Shown here: positions 1-11,530 of the stretch, in pieces | How the letters are laid out: the number at the start of each line of letters is the position of its first letter | How positions within the stretch are numbered: the first letter of the stretch is position 1 | NCBI GenBank assembly: GCA_022925895.1 | Contig: JAKSYS010000618.1 | Location: 1-37,417, forward strand | Direction of reading: 5' to 3' | Length of the DNA stretch: 37,417 nucleotides | From: Fragilaria crotonensis | Lineage: Eukaryota > Bacillariophyta > Fragilariophyceae > Fragilariales > Fragilariaceae | The notes under the pieces: generated by a model | What the model saw: only the letters and a program-made list of their open reading frames with translations | The model's database searches: none | Told to the model about the DNA's origin: nothing | Program-made: the position numbers and the translations under genes

Positions 1-3000
1 GATGAAAGTGAAGAGATAATGGTCATGGTAAGCGGATGCTCATGGTGAGTTTTGGTTATCAATAGTATATGGGGTACCATTGTCTCCATGAAACAAAGGC
101 AAGGTGGCTGGCACTCAAAGGCTCAAAATGGGTACTGTAGTACTCTATATTAAATAAATGCAAATTAATGGGGTGATATTGTAATGTTGTGTCAACAATA
201 CGGGTGATATATTATGTCAAATTTTTATTTGGGTGAAATTCTAGACATGGACATTCCAATATTGTTAATCACTGGTCATTATCGTTGAATGGGCAAGAAA
301 CATTTAGGTGATATTGTCATTTTGTTGGCATTCATCTGTTGCTTGTGTACAGTAATGATGATAATGTCAGGTATTTAGTTTCCCATTATTAGTATGCATA
401 CCATGCATTTTTCTTTTTTATCGCCAGTCTATCCGCCACTTGATTTTACGTGAAATCTGTAGGAGAAATTGTTGGTGAAGCTCGTTTTCAGCGGTCAAGA
501 AAAGGGACAATGACAACAGAGGGAGCCTCTGTGCCCCCTCATTCTGTTCCAATTAATGTCGATTCCATCCAAATACTGTGGCAACAGTCCTGCACCAACA
601 ACAAGTGAGTGCATGTAGCTAATTAGTAGCATATAGATTTTTGGTGTTTAACCTATTGTTGCCGGCCTTGCCTTATTTCTACCACGGATGGTGCGGTACA
701 CGATACAGTACAGAACAGATGTGGTCTTCTTCTCTATCTTTGTCAATCCTTTGACTTCGCAGCCATCAAATATGAACTTCATTCTGTCTGTGTTGTACAG
801 TTGTTTGCCTGCGGTATGCATACTTCTCCGTGTTTGGTTTGTTTGATAAACTATTTGGATAGCGGATTGCAGTCCAATACCTAAACTACGGCGGATACCA
901 AGACCTCAATTCCAGACAAGTGCTGATACATTAAAGGCAGTGCCAATAATGCAAGCTACAAGTCACCTTATTGTGGGGTTGGATGCGTAAACAGGATTGT
1001 CAACAGGACCTTGCACTGGTACAGGACTTGTTTTGATATCAATATCAGTAATCCAGATGTAGCTTTGTTGTCATGAGTCATGAGCCCCGCCGCAGAGGAT
1101 GCTATATTTGTAGCATGATTAGAATGCGCTCCATTGTTGAACTTCAGTCAATACCTGAGCAACATGTTTGAGTACGTGCCAATGTATTTGTGGCCGCCCG
1201 AAAACGGACTGCCCTCGGTCCACCATGCAATGCAGAGCTCTTGTCCCTCATTGGTGATGGGTTGACGATGCTCTCTGAGGATGGCTAACGGTTGTCCCGC
1301 CCGGGTGCAGGTGGAGCGCAGTGAACTTGTTATGCCTTTGCAATATATTCATTCGATCGACGCGTATCTTGCCGCCCCGGCATCCTGTGTGGTGGTGGAG
1401 GATGCCCCGTCGGAGTACGAACTCACGGTACCAGTCATGGATGAGCCGCTCGTTGCCGTGATGCGTGACCCTTGATGGTTGGGAGGACTCAGTGCAGGGT
1501 CCAGCAGGTATTTGGGGATTAGGACCCCCCCCCCCGCCCATTTTGTGGAGTGATCAGATGTACCTCTCTTGAGGTCCTGAAGCATACTGGCTAATTTGGT
1601 GGGGAAGGCAACTCCAACAAAACCTTCCACCAAATTGGTGGCCACATGCTGTATGTGGTTGTATGGGCTCAACTGCATGGCCCAGATGATGTGTGCATAA
1701 TACATGGGGCCAATGCCGGGCCGTCTAGCTAGCCACACTTCGGTGCTATTTGTCCAAAATGATTTAGGACACCTGATGCCTGTGGCATGCAAGGGTCCAT
1801 GTTGCATCAAGAAATGGGTGGGCCTCCTGTTCATTGGAATAGGACTTGGCAGCATGCTACCGGTAGTACAGGGTGATTTTGAAGATATCTTTTGCTGTGG
1901 TGATTTGCTTCAAGTTCACATTTTTATCTCCGTGCGCCAGCAACTGGTTACTCTCACTTGCAGTTGCAAGTGCAAAGCACTACTACCTGGTTAGTACTTC
2001 CCAAGTAGGACACCTGGCTGGAATGGCTAGCATCAATCAGCCAAGTTGTCAGCCCCATGACCAGTATACAAGAAGCTGACAATCATCAGTATAATTCCAG
2101 AGGTGATGATGATGGGTACATATAGTACCATCAAGAGCCCTCTTTCCATTTGCACCTTCTGCATCATCTCTTGCGTCAATGCCATGTGCTGCGCTCACCT
2201 ATGAGGCAATTGGCTAATCGAGCCCGTACAGGCGCATCGGTCTCCACCTCTCGATGACATTGCAATATCAGGCAGGGAAGTGTGTGGTACGTTTTTCTGT
2301 ACTCGTCCTCAGCAGTCGTCTTTGGTGAGGTCGAGGTTTGGCTGGTTCACTGTCTCCCGCATCCCATGTGGCTGTGCGCACGAAGTACCATGCAAATGGC
2401 GCCCACAATGCCTTAAGAGGTCCCCTTTTACCTTTGTTGTCGTAAAGCCGCATGCTTCCAGTGGTAGGCGTTAGGGGGTCAGTGCTTGCATGGATCTCAT
2501 ACCATGCATGCGGCATACTACTACATGAGCATGTCCTCCTGGTAGTCCTAAAAGGGCATCCTCCGCCAAAATAAGTTGCTTGACTTGTTGGACCCCGGAT
2601 GTGTGGGTGAGCAGTGCTGGGAGGCTTCCCGGGATCAGTTGCTTGTGCAGATGACGAAGTAGCTATCACGTTGGTCTCTGGACCCTGCGCACATTGCTGC
2701 CCAAAGGATGGTGGACACTCAAACTGCTGTGCCTACAATTTGGAAGGCAGTCCCTGATACCTCTACTTCCAGGTCCTGGAGAAGGAGTATATCCCTAGGG
2801 AGTCCCAGAACTCTGAAGCTGCACTTTCATTGTTCATTCTATTGTATGGCTATTCTTTGGATGCTCTTCAGAATCCCACGAGTAGATTGTTATGTTGGAC
2901 AATATTGAATCACAGATGATATGTATTGAAAATTGAACTAAAAAGAATACAAAATGTAGATTTGATAATGCACCGGTTTGTGTTCTCTCCTTTCAAGTGT

Positions 3001-4380
3001 TGCTGACAATTGCGCTCCTCATTTGTCTGCATATCATTCAACAGTGTCCAAAGAACAATGAGGCAAAACAATTATGAGAATGCTATCATGAAGCAAACCA
3101 AAGCAGGACTCCATCCTGCAAAGAGAACCACCAAAGTAGGACTCACACAACTTTGGATGACAAATGGATTGAAGGAGAGCAAGAACAAGATATGATCATG
3201 GCAGTAGAAGAAAGCAGCCACTTTAGCTTTTCCTCAAGTCAAACAATTCTCCACCGCGGAGACTTCACCTGCCCCATCTATGACTGGGGTCATGCAAAGG
3301 AAGCCAATTGGGTTGTTCTGTTTTTCTTGAGTGACAGCTTTAGGGTATAATGTATCCAGTGTTGACGCACCTCCACCAGCAGCATGGGTTGTGAACCCAT
3401 AACCATTCCGGTATCTGCTGATTCAATCTGGTGACGGACTGATGCGGTTGTCACTAAGTACTCTCAAAATTTGACAACGGATGCTGGCTGGTGGTGGGTG
3501 TGTATTCTCCAGCTGCATTTGGGAGGACTGGTCCCTTGGGGGCAATGAGTTACTAGGCCATGGCGCGAATTTTCCGATCTTTGTACATGCCAAAGTTTGT
3601 TCTTAAATCTCTGCTAGCCGTCCTGATAGCTCCAGTCTCACAGTCAGGGTATCATGTGTCATAAAAACGTGCTCCTTGGCTCATGTAATGACGTGTCTTG
3701 CTGTCATTCTGCAGCACTTTGACCTGGATGGATCAACAATAAGCGGTACTATGTCCGAGGCTAATCATTGCTAATGAGTGCACACTCGCCTAAAGACCCC
3801 GATAGGTGTTTGCGCATCTAACAACGGATCTCCCTTTTCTCAAACACTGCCGCTTATCAATGTTGCAGTACACACTTTGGTGGATGAGTTTTGTCCTTAT
3901 TGACAAGCCATGGTTTGGACAGATTCACTCTAGAATGAGATACTGGCTGAAAGGAAGAATTGTGCTTTAAAGTGATGATTCTGTTTCTTAAGTCCTATTG
4001 ACCATTTCAAAGCAAAGGGTTTCCATTGAATGCATTACAGCAGAGGGTTCCATTAAGTGCATTGGAGTATCTCAAGTAAACTCCTTAAGATCCAACATCA
4101 AGATTGGATTGTCATACCAATCACTTTTCCTGTATATTTTCCAAAGGCTCTTTCTGACTTCATACCAATATATGCACAGGAAATTGGGACTCACGGAAAA
4201 CTACTGTAGTTCACTGTGATAACCATACAATGCATTCGGGACTAATGAGTTTCCAGCCTTTTGGTACTAAGTTACTTCCTTTGCAAATTACCTAATTTAA
4301 ATGTTGCATGCCACACTACGACTGTTGTTGTTTATTGTATATTGCTGTACATGATTCTTAGTGCTCTTCTTGGGTACCTC
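1..4380. other. Gene-free or unrecognisable decayed DNA
   Basis: I find no assignable gene here. Reading frames are short (the longest about 170 codons, 1,349-1,855 on the - strand), overlap on both strands and show no motif I recognise. There is a run of C residues near 1,527 and a set of GGTGATATT-type repeats near the left edge, listed separately. The composition resembles the decayed retroelement that follows, so old transposon debris is the likeliest content, but that is inference. Confidence 0.5.
172..315 (+). repeat. Loose array of GGTGATATT-type repeats
   Basis: GGTGATATTGT starts at 172, GGTGATATATT at 203, GGTGAAATT at 232 and GGTGATATTGT at 307, so the first three are spaced 31 and 29 bp apart. 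The first copy begins GGTGATATTGTAAT, one base different from GGTGTTATTGTAAT, the head of the 31-bp units at 31,657-31,850. It may be the eroded end of a related DNA transposon. The match is short and made by eye. Confidence 0.35.
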
Positions 4381-4599
4381 AAGTCAGTTTACCAGACCAG
4401 CAAGGCTCCATGATGCTGAGCGGTGGGCAGCAAAAACTCGGTAGGTAAGCTCTCTCATCTCTTTGCTGGCTGGAAAGACATCATGTGCTGACAATGAGGC
4501 AATGATTAGGCTCACTATTTCCTCACACTTGCGATTTGCTCTCCCTTGTCTTTCCTCCCTTTTCATCGAGATACCCATGACACCCTGCCTGCTGCCGCT

Positions 4600-5895
4600 C
4601 GTACCGTCTTCACTGCTGCCCTTGCTGGACGCACTGGAATTAGGCAATTACGCTGCAACGAGAGTTGCAATTACGGACAACGGGTTGCCATCGCTAGGGA
4701 TGAGGACTGAGACAAGTTGCCTATGCACCATGAGGTTTGGCGCAGAGCGAATGCAAGTCCCAACGCGCAAGTCATCATTCGTCCATTGGTATCTTTGCCG
4801 AAGCTTGAGGCCATGCATTACTACTGGGTGCCAGCTCAAAGGTGTATTGGTATTGTGGCAGCTTGTTCTGCCACTGATTGCACCAAACGCAGTTTTGCAG
4901 GAAGTACTGGAGCTAACGGAGGACACAGACATCACTAAACCAGCAAAGCTTGCTGACCTGGTTAAGCTGATCAAGTTTTGGGAGATGTTTACGACCCTTC
5001 TAGGTTGTATAAACGGTGCAGCGCTTTTTCCTTTGACGTATCTTACATTATACTAGCAAGTTGTCACGCATGAATTGCATGATGCCGACTACCCTACAAT
5101 GCAGGAACGATTACTAGCCACGATGGCAGTCAGCATATCACATGATTTTGACCTAGACAATTGTACTTTGTAAGATGTATTGATGAGCTAGCAGATTGGA
5201 GCTTTGTTAAGCGTTTCGATTGGATGAAGGACAGAGAAGCAAGCAGAAGGAATGGCTGAGACTACGCCCTCGCAAAGGGCTAAGTATTGCTTGATTCCAA
5301 GTTCTGCCTGCTTTGGACCAGGCAAGGGTTTCACCTTTGCAAACAATGTCACCCCTCACCAAGCTGCGCGCGCACTACAAACTGCTCTTTGACTTGAAGG
5401 TCGCTGCTTTCGAGTCGTCAAAGAATATAACCGATTTTCTGAGGGCATACGTGACCCGAAGAACGCCAGCAATATCTCAGCACGGTTGTTCAAGGAAACA
5501 TGGCCGCGCAGAGTAAGTCAGAGCAACAATAAGTTCCATCTGTTTCAACGGATGGCAGCGGTAAGGGGAGCTCACATGTCAACAAGATCAGCAGAGGTGG
5601 TGGTTCTGATACGGACAAGCCATTCGGAACATTGTCTGATCAAGACATGAAGAAGAGTGTCCAGAAGTTTCACAGACAGACGGAGACGAAGAGAATGAAG
5701 GAGGATAAACAAAGGTGAGCGTAAGCTCACCAAGGTTTAGTCCAATCGTGATGTGGCCTATGGTGACAAGGATGATTCAATGGAACTGACGGCTTCCAAT
5801 TCAACAGCAACTAATTTGAGTGCACCAGGCTCCCACTTTGGTTCAAACGGAGCTACGGCTGGCAAACATGGTAAAGCAAAAACAAAACCAAACCT
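4600..5895 (+). pseudogene. Gag-like protein of element A, degenerate
   Basis: One + frame (the frame of a codon starting at 5,042) reads gag-like through several stops: a segment LADLVKLIKFWEMF near 4,950, then LHDADYPTMQERLLATMAVS after the stop at 5,054, then QAEGMAETTPSQRAKYC and GPGKGFTFANNVTPHQAARA near 5,240-5,370. After about 5,580 the coding-like sense shifts frame, giving a Lys/Glu-rich stretch and a Ser/Asn/Gly-rich tail ending near 5,895. This succession (a tryptophan-rich motif, an aromatic GFTF box, then a basic and low-complexity tail) is what I recall for gag-like proteins of diatom copia relatives. At least four in-frame stops rule out a working gene. The N-terminal limit is uncertain. 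The tail ends where the antisense non-LTR element begins. Confidence 0.5.
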
Positions 5896-5904
5896 AATTT
5901 TCGG

Positions 5905-6190
5905 GTTGTCACCGTTTTGAGACCCACAGGGCTCAAATGTGTACCCCCTCCGGCGGATGAACCGCGAGAGAATTTATTAACTATTCAAAATGTGATCACG
6001 TGTTGTCTGTCCTTCGAAAAAACGCAGTCATGAGTGTCTGCCTGGTGCCTTGATGGGTGTATTGTTCCCGGGATACTTTTACTCTGTGCAACCATCGTCA
6101 TTGTGTAGATGCCGAAGCTTTCAGTAGCTTTTCGAGTGGCATGGAACATAAGTGTCGATCTTCGAAAAGCATTTTATCCGGATGGCGGTA
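5905..6190 (-). other. 3' untranslated region of the non-LTR element
   Basis: This sequence lies between the polyprotein stop at 6,191 and the resumption of element A's gag tail. It holds no open frame and is taken as the element's 3' UTR. There is no long A tract at its distal end; only short T runs occur on the + strand around 5,898. Confidence 0.45.
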
Positions 6191-7800
6191 CTAGTAGTCT
6201 GTAATACTAGCAATGGTGTCGGATCGTATGTTTCGCATATCGTCATTTGAGTTGTCGTGAAGTATTTCATTTCTTGCTTTCCATAATGCAGTGGTGTATC
6301 CGTGGATTGCTTGAATCGTGTGTTTCATGCGAGAGTTCCCTATCGTGTGATCAATTGTTGTATCAGTATATGATTGTGTAGAAAGGTCGTACCATTTCTT
6401 ACTGAGGAAACCTCGAAAAGCGTTGTCCCACCCGATCGTGTTTTGTTGTTTCAAGGCGAGATCAACTGTTTCTTTCATATGTGGCGGGTATGCTGTCAAA
6501 TCCGGACAGAAGTCTGAATGCCCAGTGGCAATCCAATGTCGAAGGCCTCCGACTAAACGTTTCCGAAGAGGATGCGCTTGTGGATAACTTTTTTCTTTCA
6601 GAAGAGAGACAAGACCTGGTTGTTGTATCGGATTATGTGTGCATCGGAAAAAATGGGTACTGTCTTCATCGGTTGACTTGCAGCATGGACATAGTTTCAG
6701 AGATGGAGATGGGACGGACGATCGTTTGTATCGTGTAGTTCCCAAAGGCAGTTGATCATGTACCGCCTTCATTTGGTGTATCTGTTGTGCCGCTGTGAGT
6801 CGTCGGAAGTGGGTTCCAAAAAGCTCAAAGTCAATATCGTTCCAGGTTATGTCAGACCATTGTTTCTTTTCCTGCATGTATCTCCGCAAATGGTAGCCAT
6901 TCACGTGGTATCGAATACAGTCATTGTATTGGCTTGTTACTCGCACTCCGTTGATACTGAAGGAGATGCGTTGCTCCGGTTGATGATCAATCTTTTGTGA
7001 TGGACAAAGTTTACCTCGTTTTCGGTAACGCGTGGCCAGAAAGTCGGCGTCGATATTCATTTGAACCGAACGTGGTAATTTGGAATAGGACTGGAGATTA
7101 TCCTGATGTCCCTTGATCCAATTAAAGGTTATTTTGCGTCGAATTTCTTTGAGCAAGCTCTGAATCAATGTGAGAAGATCAGCCTCGTAAGGCTGCCGTC
7201 CCGCAATGGCACCATGTCTTGTGATACGTTTGATTTTTGAGATAGCTGATTTGCTGTCCGTGAACCAACGAAAAGTACATGTATGACGCAGGCCCCATGT
7301 TCGAGAAAAAGTTGCGATGAGTAGAAGCGAAGACGCAAAGCCGCATAATTTGCACCGTGTCGAGTTGGTTGTATCCGAGGGGCCATCGACCGGCCCGCCG
7401 CATTGGAATAAAACTTGCTTATTTGTCGAAAGGATCCATCCGAAAGTCCCGTGTTGGCCAAATAATCCTCCGTCAGAAGCAATATACAGGCGTTCCTTGG
7501 ATCGAAACGCTCTCCAAACTTGCAAGTCGGTAGCGATTTGTTTTATGTCATCGAGAAGTCGGCGTTGCGTGCGCGGAAGTTTGTTGATGTTTTCCGAGAG
7601 AGATGCATTAGTATAAGAAACATCGCTACTGTGGCTGATGGATCGTGGCCGTTCGAGATAAGTTGGTTGACGTACTTCATCGCTGCTCAACGGGATTTCC
7701 TTCCAGTATGGGATGTATCTTAAGAACGATGATGAGATATATCGCTTCCAGAGTCGCCGCTGTGATGATGTTGGTGCCATTTGATGTGGCCAACGAAGAT
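6191..7800 (-). pseudogene. Non-LTR polyprotein C-terminus: RNase H-like domain and zinc finger
   Basis: An open frame of about 535 codons continues the RT frame after a shift near 7,800. Counting residues from the upstream end of the open stretch (7,846), an RNase H-like fold is visible. It has the first Asp in IASDGG (about 125), the third acidic residue in FTDSKSA (about 197), the WIKGHQD motif (about 243-249) and the last Asp in NIDADFLA. At the position where the family should carry the catalytic Glu, the reading is STRCKLCGFAS, so Lys seems to replace it. Further on, CPCCKSTDEDSTHFFRC is a Cys-Cys-His-Cys finger of the kind that follows RT/RNase H in many non-LTR elements. The product would reverse-transcribe and degrade element RNA. 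The frameshift, the upstream stops and the altered Glu argue that it is dead. Confidence 0.7.
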
Positions 7801-9125
7801 TGGAGATGGCTGTCATCACGCCTGCCATCAAGAAAAGCAAGAGCAATGGTATTTGGTCTCGTGACGTCTTGCATTTCCGCCAGAGTATTGACTTGCAGGT
7901 AAAGTCTTACCAGGTTGATGTCCCGCTGTTGCGCAGTACTGTATTGCGCGAGATGATGTGGTTGCATGATGAATTGGTCACGCCGTCCAGATAGTTGCAG
8001 AGATGGTTGTTCTGTGATTGTAACAGAGATGTTGTGATTTGCCATGTAATTGCGAACCGATGTCAGCCATGTTGATGTGAGATATGGAAGGGGAATAGTT
8101 GGGTATTCCAATAGACATTCGCCAATTCCTGCCTCCATCTGAAGGTATTGGAGATTCATTAAAATGAGATCCCCAGCTGATGATTTAGAGAATATCGCAT
8201 TGCGTAAAAATTTCAAATTCTCGATCCCCATCTCTGTTCTCATGTCGAAAATCCCGAGACCACCCAGAGCCAAAGGTACGTGTCGTATAGACGTTGGGAG
8301 ATTTCCCGCGACGTGCATTTTTCGGAGCATTGCAGGTATTATTTTTGATTGAACAGTGGCTAATTCTTCCTCAGGTACCAAGAGAGCGGGAAGGCAATAT
8401 CGCATTGTTGGCGCGTAAATAGTTTTGTGAAATATTTGGATGTCGGACGCCGTGAGACGTGGGGAGTACAGTCGTGCTGCATGTGTATCGGCCTTTTGTT
8501 TACACACGCGAATCTGCTCCGAGAAGTTGCCGGTTGGTGTCAGATGGACTCCGAGGATCTTTGTGGCCGTATCGAGGGACTTCCGATGTATTGTATGCCG
8601 GTCATGAGTAGCATATGGTACAATATTGATATGAGGGTCTCCTTGGTGGTGCAATCGCATTCGGGGTCGTCCTTTATGCCATTCCCAGTAAATAATATAC
8701 CAGTTACATTTCTTCAGATTTAGTGTTCCGCCCGACAAGGACAATAAATGTTCCCATGTTTGAGCCGCTGTTTGGAGGTGCTGTATCATTTCCTCGTATT
8801 CCATTGGCGTGTCCCAGTCATTTATACCCAGAGTTGTGTCGTCAACAAAGGCGTCGGTAAGCCTACTGTGAGTTAATGCACCTTCAGGTGACGAAAATTT
8901 TGTCCAATGAGGAATTAAAGAATCCAGAGTGTGCAGAAGTAAAACCACCATTGACAGCCATACTGCTGGAGATGCTCTGCTCCCCTGACCTCAAACATGG
9001 CAAAGCATTGACTAGGGCAAAATGGCTCAGCCCAATTTCAGCGGAGGCCGGCTCTCAAGCTTGCTTTTGGAGTCTCAAGCGATGTGTCATATGGACACTA
9101 AATACATTGCATAGGTTCTGCTACG
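7790..9125 (-). pseudogene. Non-LTR reverse transcriptase, palm and thumb, degenerate
   Basis: The catalytic box AFVDDTTL lies about 35 codons into the open stretch that starts at 8,951, followed by LSLSGGTLNLKKC (the conserved turn and Lys strand) and the long thumb or connection region. Reading upstream of 8,951 in the same frame gives GQGSRASPAVWLS, the GQG box of RT domain 4, but with a TGA at 8,991-8,993 and a TAG at 9,012-9,014. Weaker RT-like sequence extends to about 9,125. At the 3' side the frame that carries RT ends in shifted sequence, and the polyprotein sense moves to the next frame near 7,800. Fingers and endonuclease are missing. The family is a diatom-type non-LTR element; I cannot name the clade from sequence alone. 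Confidence 0.7.
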
Positions 9126-9131
9126 GTCTGA

Positions 9132-9640
9132 CATGTTGCCAGGTTTTACCATCAGTGCTCTTGACTTGAACGCTGACACCTCCTATGCGGGTTCCAATAT
9201 GGCAGTGTTGAAATAAACTGGTGAGAAAGTTGCGCTATACCCTTTCTTGGAGAATCTGTATAGTGCTGTACAGGAAGTCCCAGCCAATTACCACAGAGTC
9301 AACAGTATCGGAAAGTCTATCTTCTAGGGTTGAGCTGTGGCTATTGGTCCTCTACGAAGCTCTGAACTGTGGCGAGCGCCTAAATGAGTTGCTCCTCTCT
9401 CCAAACCAGCCAAGTAAGGGCGGCTGGAAACAACTTGGTACACGATGAGGACGCACCCATTTGTTTCAACTTTACCTCATCACGCTTGATCACCATACCT
9501 GGAGAGTTCAAAGTACTCCTCAAAATGCATGGAGTCATGTCTAACGTTTTGACTTGCAAGCCAGTGGTTGAAGAGATTGACCAGTGCCAGCAGTCGGGCG
9601 CATTCCAATCATATGAATAAACAGAGATGATCCTGTGGGA
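9132..9640 (+). pseudogene. Aspartic protease region of element A
   Basis: The + strand reads LDLNADTSYAGSN near 9,163, matching the D-S/T-x-A-D-T-x-x-A-G active-site style of diatom copia proteases, with Asn replacing the usual His. It continues with TGEKVALYPFLENLYSAVQE, then after a frame change ELWLLVLYEALNCGERLNEL, and then ICFNFTSSRLITIPGEFKVL and GVMSNVLTCKPVVEEIDQC. The order of these blocks is collinear with the protease and post-protease segment of this copia family as I know it. Stops near 9,215 and 9,330 and at least two frame changes make it a pseudogene. It directly abuts the truncated 5' end of the antisense non-LTR element, which separates it from its gag. Confidence 0.55.
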
Positions 9641-10750
9641 ACCGTACTCCTCTAAGTCATTGGCCGAACCGGAGGACACAGCTTGTTCTGCAAAAACTGT
9701 TCCAGAGGTCCAAGTGACACACAATACTCACTTTTGCGGCAACCATGTTGACAAATGTGAGTCGGAGACGAGCTGTACTTGAAAGACGTGGTGGCATGCT
9801 CCAATCCTCACCAAATGGTGAACTGCGGTTGCAGCTTGACTAAGCCTCCAGAACCCCATTGAGCTCTCAGATGAAATGATGTTGCATCTCAATTGATTAC
9901 ATCAGTCAACGTCAAATGGTTTGCAGTGAACGGGGATGTTTTAGTTTTTTTAGAAAAGAGGGCGGAAGGTTCAGTCTGTTAGATATTGGTGGAAGAGTGG
10001 CAAATCTTTGCGGTGTCTCTGCGCAACTGAGATCCGGTGATTACAAAGGAAATATTAGCCAACCGCTGGGGTAGTATTGGATTGTACACCGCATGCAAGA
10101 CACTGTTGAGGATGGCACATAATGGAGTAGGGAGAGTTATTCATCCAGAAGAGCCCAAATATTGCAATTCTTGGCAGTCCTATTTGCATTTGCCTACAAT
10201 AAGTTCTTAGCATATGGAAACAATGTTTTCAACCACCCCATAACCTCCACATCGCATGTGTGCACAGGTGTCTACAAAGGGCTTACTAGGGTCGTACAAT
10301 CTTTTCTACCCACTCAAAAGAGAAGCCAACGCTACCAATGCTTTGAATGTAGTGGCAGGGATGGATGTAGAGCAAAAAGCACTCAGATCTGATGGAGCCA
10401 ATGCTGAAGTCCGAGAAAGATCTGCTGTGCTTGCGAAATGAATATCACATAAAGCAGCAAGGGCAGAGCCATACAGTGCTGGTTGGCAAAGAAACAGAAC
10501 ACATAAAAGAGAAAATCAAGAGACGGTATTGAGCAGACGACGTTGCGTGCACGTGGCTGCGACGTCCCAGTGTTACACGGAGGGCGTGTGTCAATGGAGC
10601 AAAGCAATAGGAGAGGGCAACAGTACGGAGGACACGCCTAATTCGATTCGTACGAGGGTGTCTGGCATAACGACCCTGCTGTCCAGTTTCGTGAAGACTT
10701 GTTGAGAATGCTGAGTTGATTGATTGGAGTTGCCAATGATGTCAAATGTC
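9640..10750 (+). pseudogene. Integrase region of element A, heavily decayed
   Basis: Blocks readable with frame changes are the pre-integrase segment near 10,040-10,150 (GNISQP, then VIHPEEPKYCNSW) and integrase-like LFYPLKREANATNAL with SDGANAEVR at 10,310-10,420. The latter resembles the second Asp block of a retroviral-type integrase in this family, with D-G-A in place of the usual D-N-A. The stretch from 10,440 to 10,750 still reads in patches but has many stops. Intact catalytic triads cannot be traced. The identification depends on collinearity with the protease upstream and the linker downstream. Confidence 0.42.
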
Positions 10751-11530
10751 AGTTGACATTTTTGGTACTGCCTTAATGATCCTGCAAGATATAGGCCAGG
10801 TCAACGGTTGTTCCTGTGGCCAAAGACAAAGTGTTGGATCCCGATGTTTGAGCAAGAATTGTTGAGCTTCTTGATTTGTCAATGAAAGAGAAGATTGGTG
10901 ATACACTGATTGACGATGAGATTGACGAAGCGCTCGTTGACGCATTCATGCACCAGATTATGTGTTTATACCCGACTTGCCAGATGAGCCTGGCGTACGA
11001 TGATAAGTCCTTGATGGCAGAAGTGCTGCTATCACCAAAAATGGGATGGTCACTAAGGCAAGAAGAGTAATGGGAAGGAGACGTGATGCGGATGAAGTCC
11101 AGATGGAAAACGGCATCCGATACTGGATACGAGGCAATATGAGGTTGGATTTCAAGATGCTGGTGGTGGAACAGATATCTTCGGCAAAAAGTATCATTGC
11201 CAAGAACCACTCGTCCCAGGTCAATGACACAACAATTCTTGAGCAAGTCTGTCCTCAAGAAGCAACACGATAATGCGATTGCTAATCACCGAGCTCATGA
11301 AGTAGATCATCCGGGATGCCTCTGAGAACGGAGAAACTCAGATTGCCGACTTGTTGACAACTCCGATTGAAGGAACAACTTGCTCATTGGTTGTGTGTCA
11401 TCATGGTAAGGGATTTCAAAAGCCAGTGCCACCCCTCATAACGAAAAGAGAACTATTGGTTGGACAACCAAGTGTCACTGACGGTGCCATCTGAATGACG
11501 ACGGCGGCTTTTCATGCAATTCCGGCGGTT
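10750..11530 (+). pseudogene. Integrase-RT linker of element A
   Basis: An acidic stretch reads LDLSMKEKIGDTLIDDEIDE near 10,870-10,935. Then come KSLMAEVLL (about 11,010), MVTKARRVMGRRRDADE (11,046 onward), HPILDTRQYEV followed by GGGTDIFGKKYHC in a different frame (about 11,115-11,200), and TPHNEKRTIGW near 11,440. This acidic segment followed by VxxRKRDADxNP and NPxLDTRxYEVEF blocks is typical of the region between integrase and RT in one group of diatom copia polyproteins. At least three frame changes and several stops are present. RT motifs do not follow, so the element seems to be cut off near 11,530. Confidence 0.5.

Larger units (their letters stand above)
5905..9125 (-). mobile_element. 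5'-truncated non-LTR retrotransposon
   Basis: On the - strand a non-LTR polyprotein runs from RT (from about 9,125) through an RNase H-like domain and a Cys/His finger to a stop at 6,191, followed by about 290 bp of 3' untranslated sequence. The 5' part (endonuclease and N-terminal RT) is absent, and element A's protease begins at about 9,132 on the other strand, which fits 5' truncation during target-primed reverse transcription. No clear poly(A) tail or target duplication was found at the 3' end near 5,900, so the boundaries are good to about 20 bp only. The copy is inactive: it has stops in RT and a frameshift near 7,800. Confidence 0.7.
4400..11530 (+). mobile_element. Element A: decayed copia-like LTR retrotransposon body
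   Basis: Recognisable parts of one polyprotein occur on the + strand in the order expected for a copia element: a gag-like protein (about 4,600-5,900), an aspartic protease (about 9,130-9,640), remnants of integrase (9,640-10,750) and the linker between integrase and RT (10,750-11,530). All are broken by stops and frame changes. The gag-protease junction is occupied by an inverted non-LTR element (about 5,905-9,125). I could not find its LTRs or a convincing RT. The protease and linker style differs from elements B and C, so it is a separate family. Outer boundaries are approximate. Confidence 0.55.

Noticed and set aside
1515-1545. Poly-C tract as an assembly or quadruplex feature
   Set aside because: Only about a dozen C residues; too short and isolated to support a functional claim.
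1349-1855. 168-codon frame on the - strand in the left region
   Set aside because: No recognisable motif; overlapping frames exist on both strands and neighbouring sequence is noncoding in character. Not enough to call a gene.
2268-2669. 133-codon - strand frame rich in Pro, Thr and Ser
   Set aside because: Low-complexity composition, no motif, no supporting neighbour; likely chance.
7677-7846. Programmed frameshift in the non-LTR element
   Set aside because: The copy already has stops in RT and an altered RNase H residue, and homology switches frame without a slippery site I can identify; decay is more likely.
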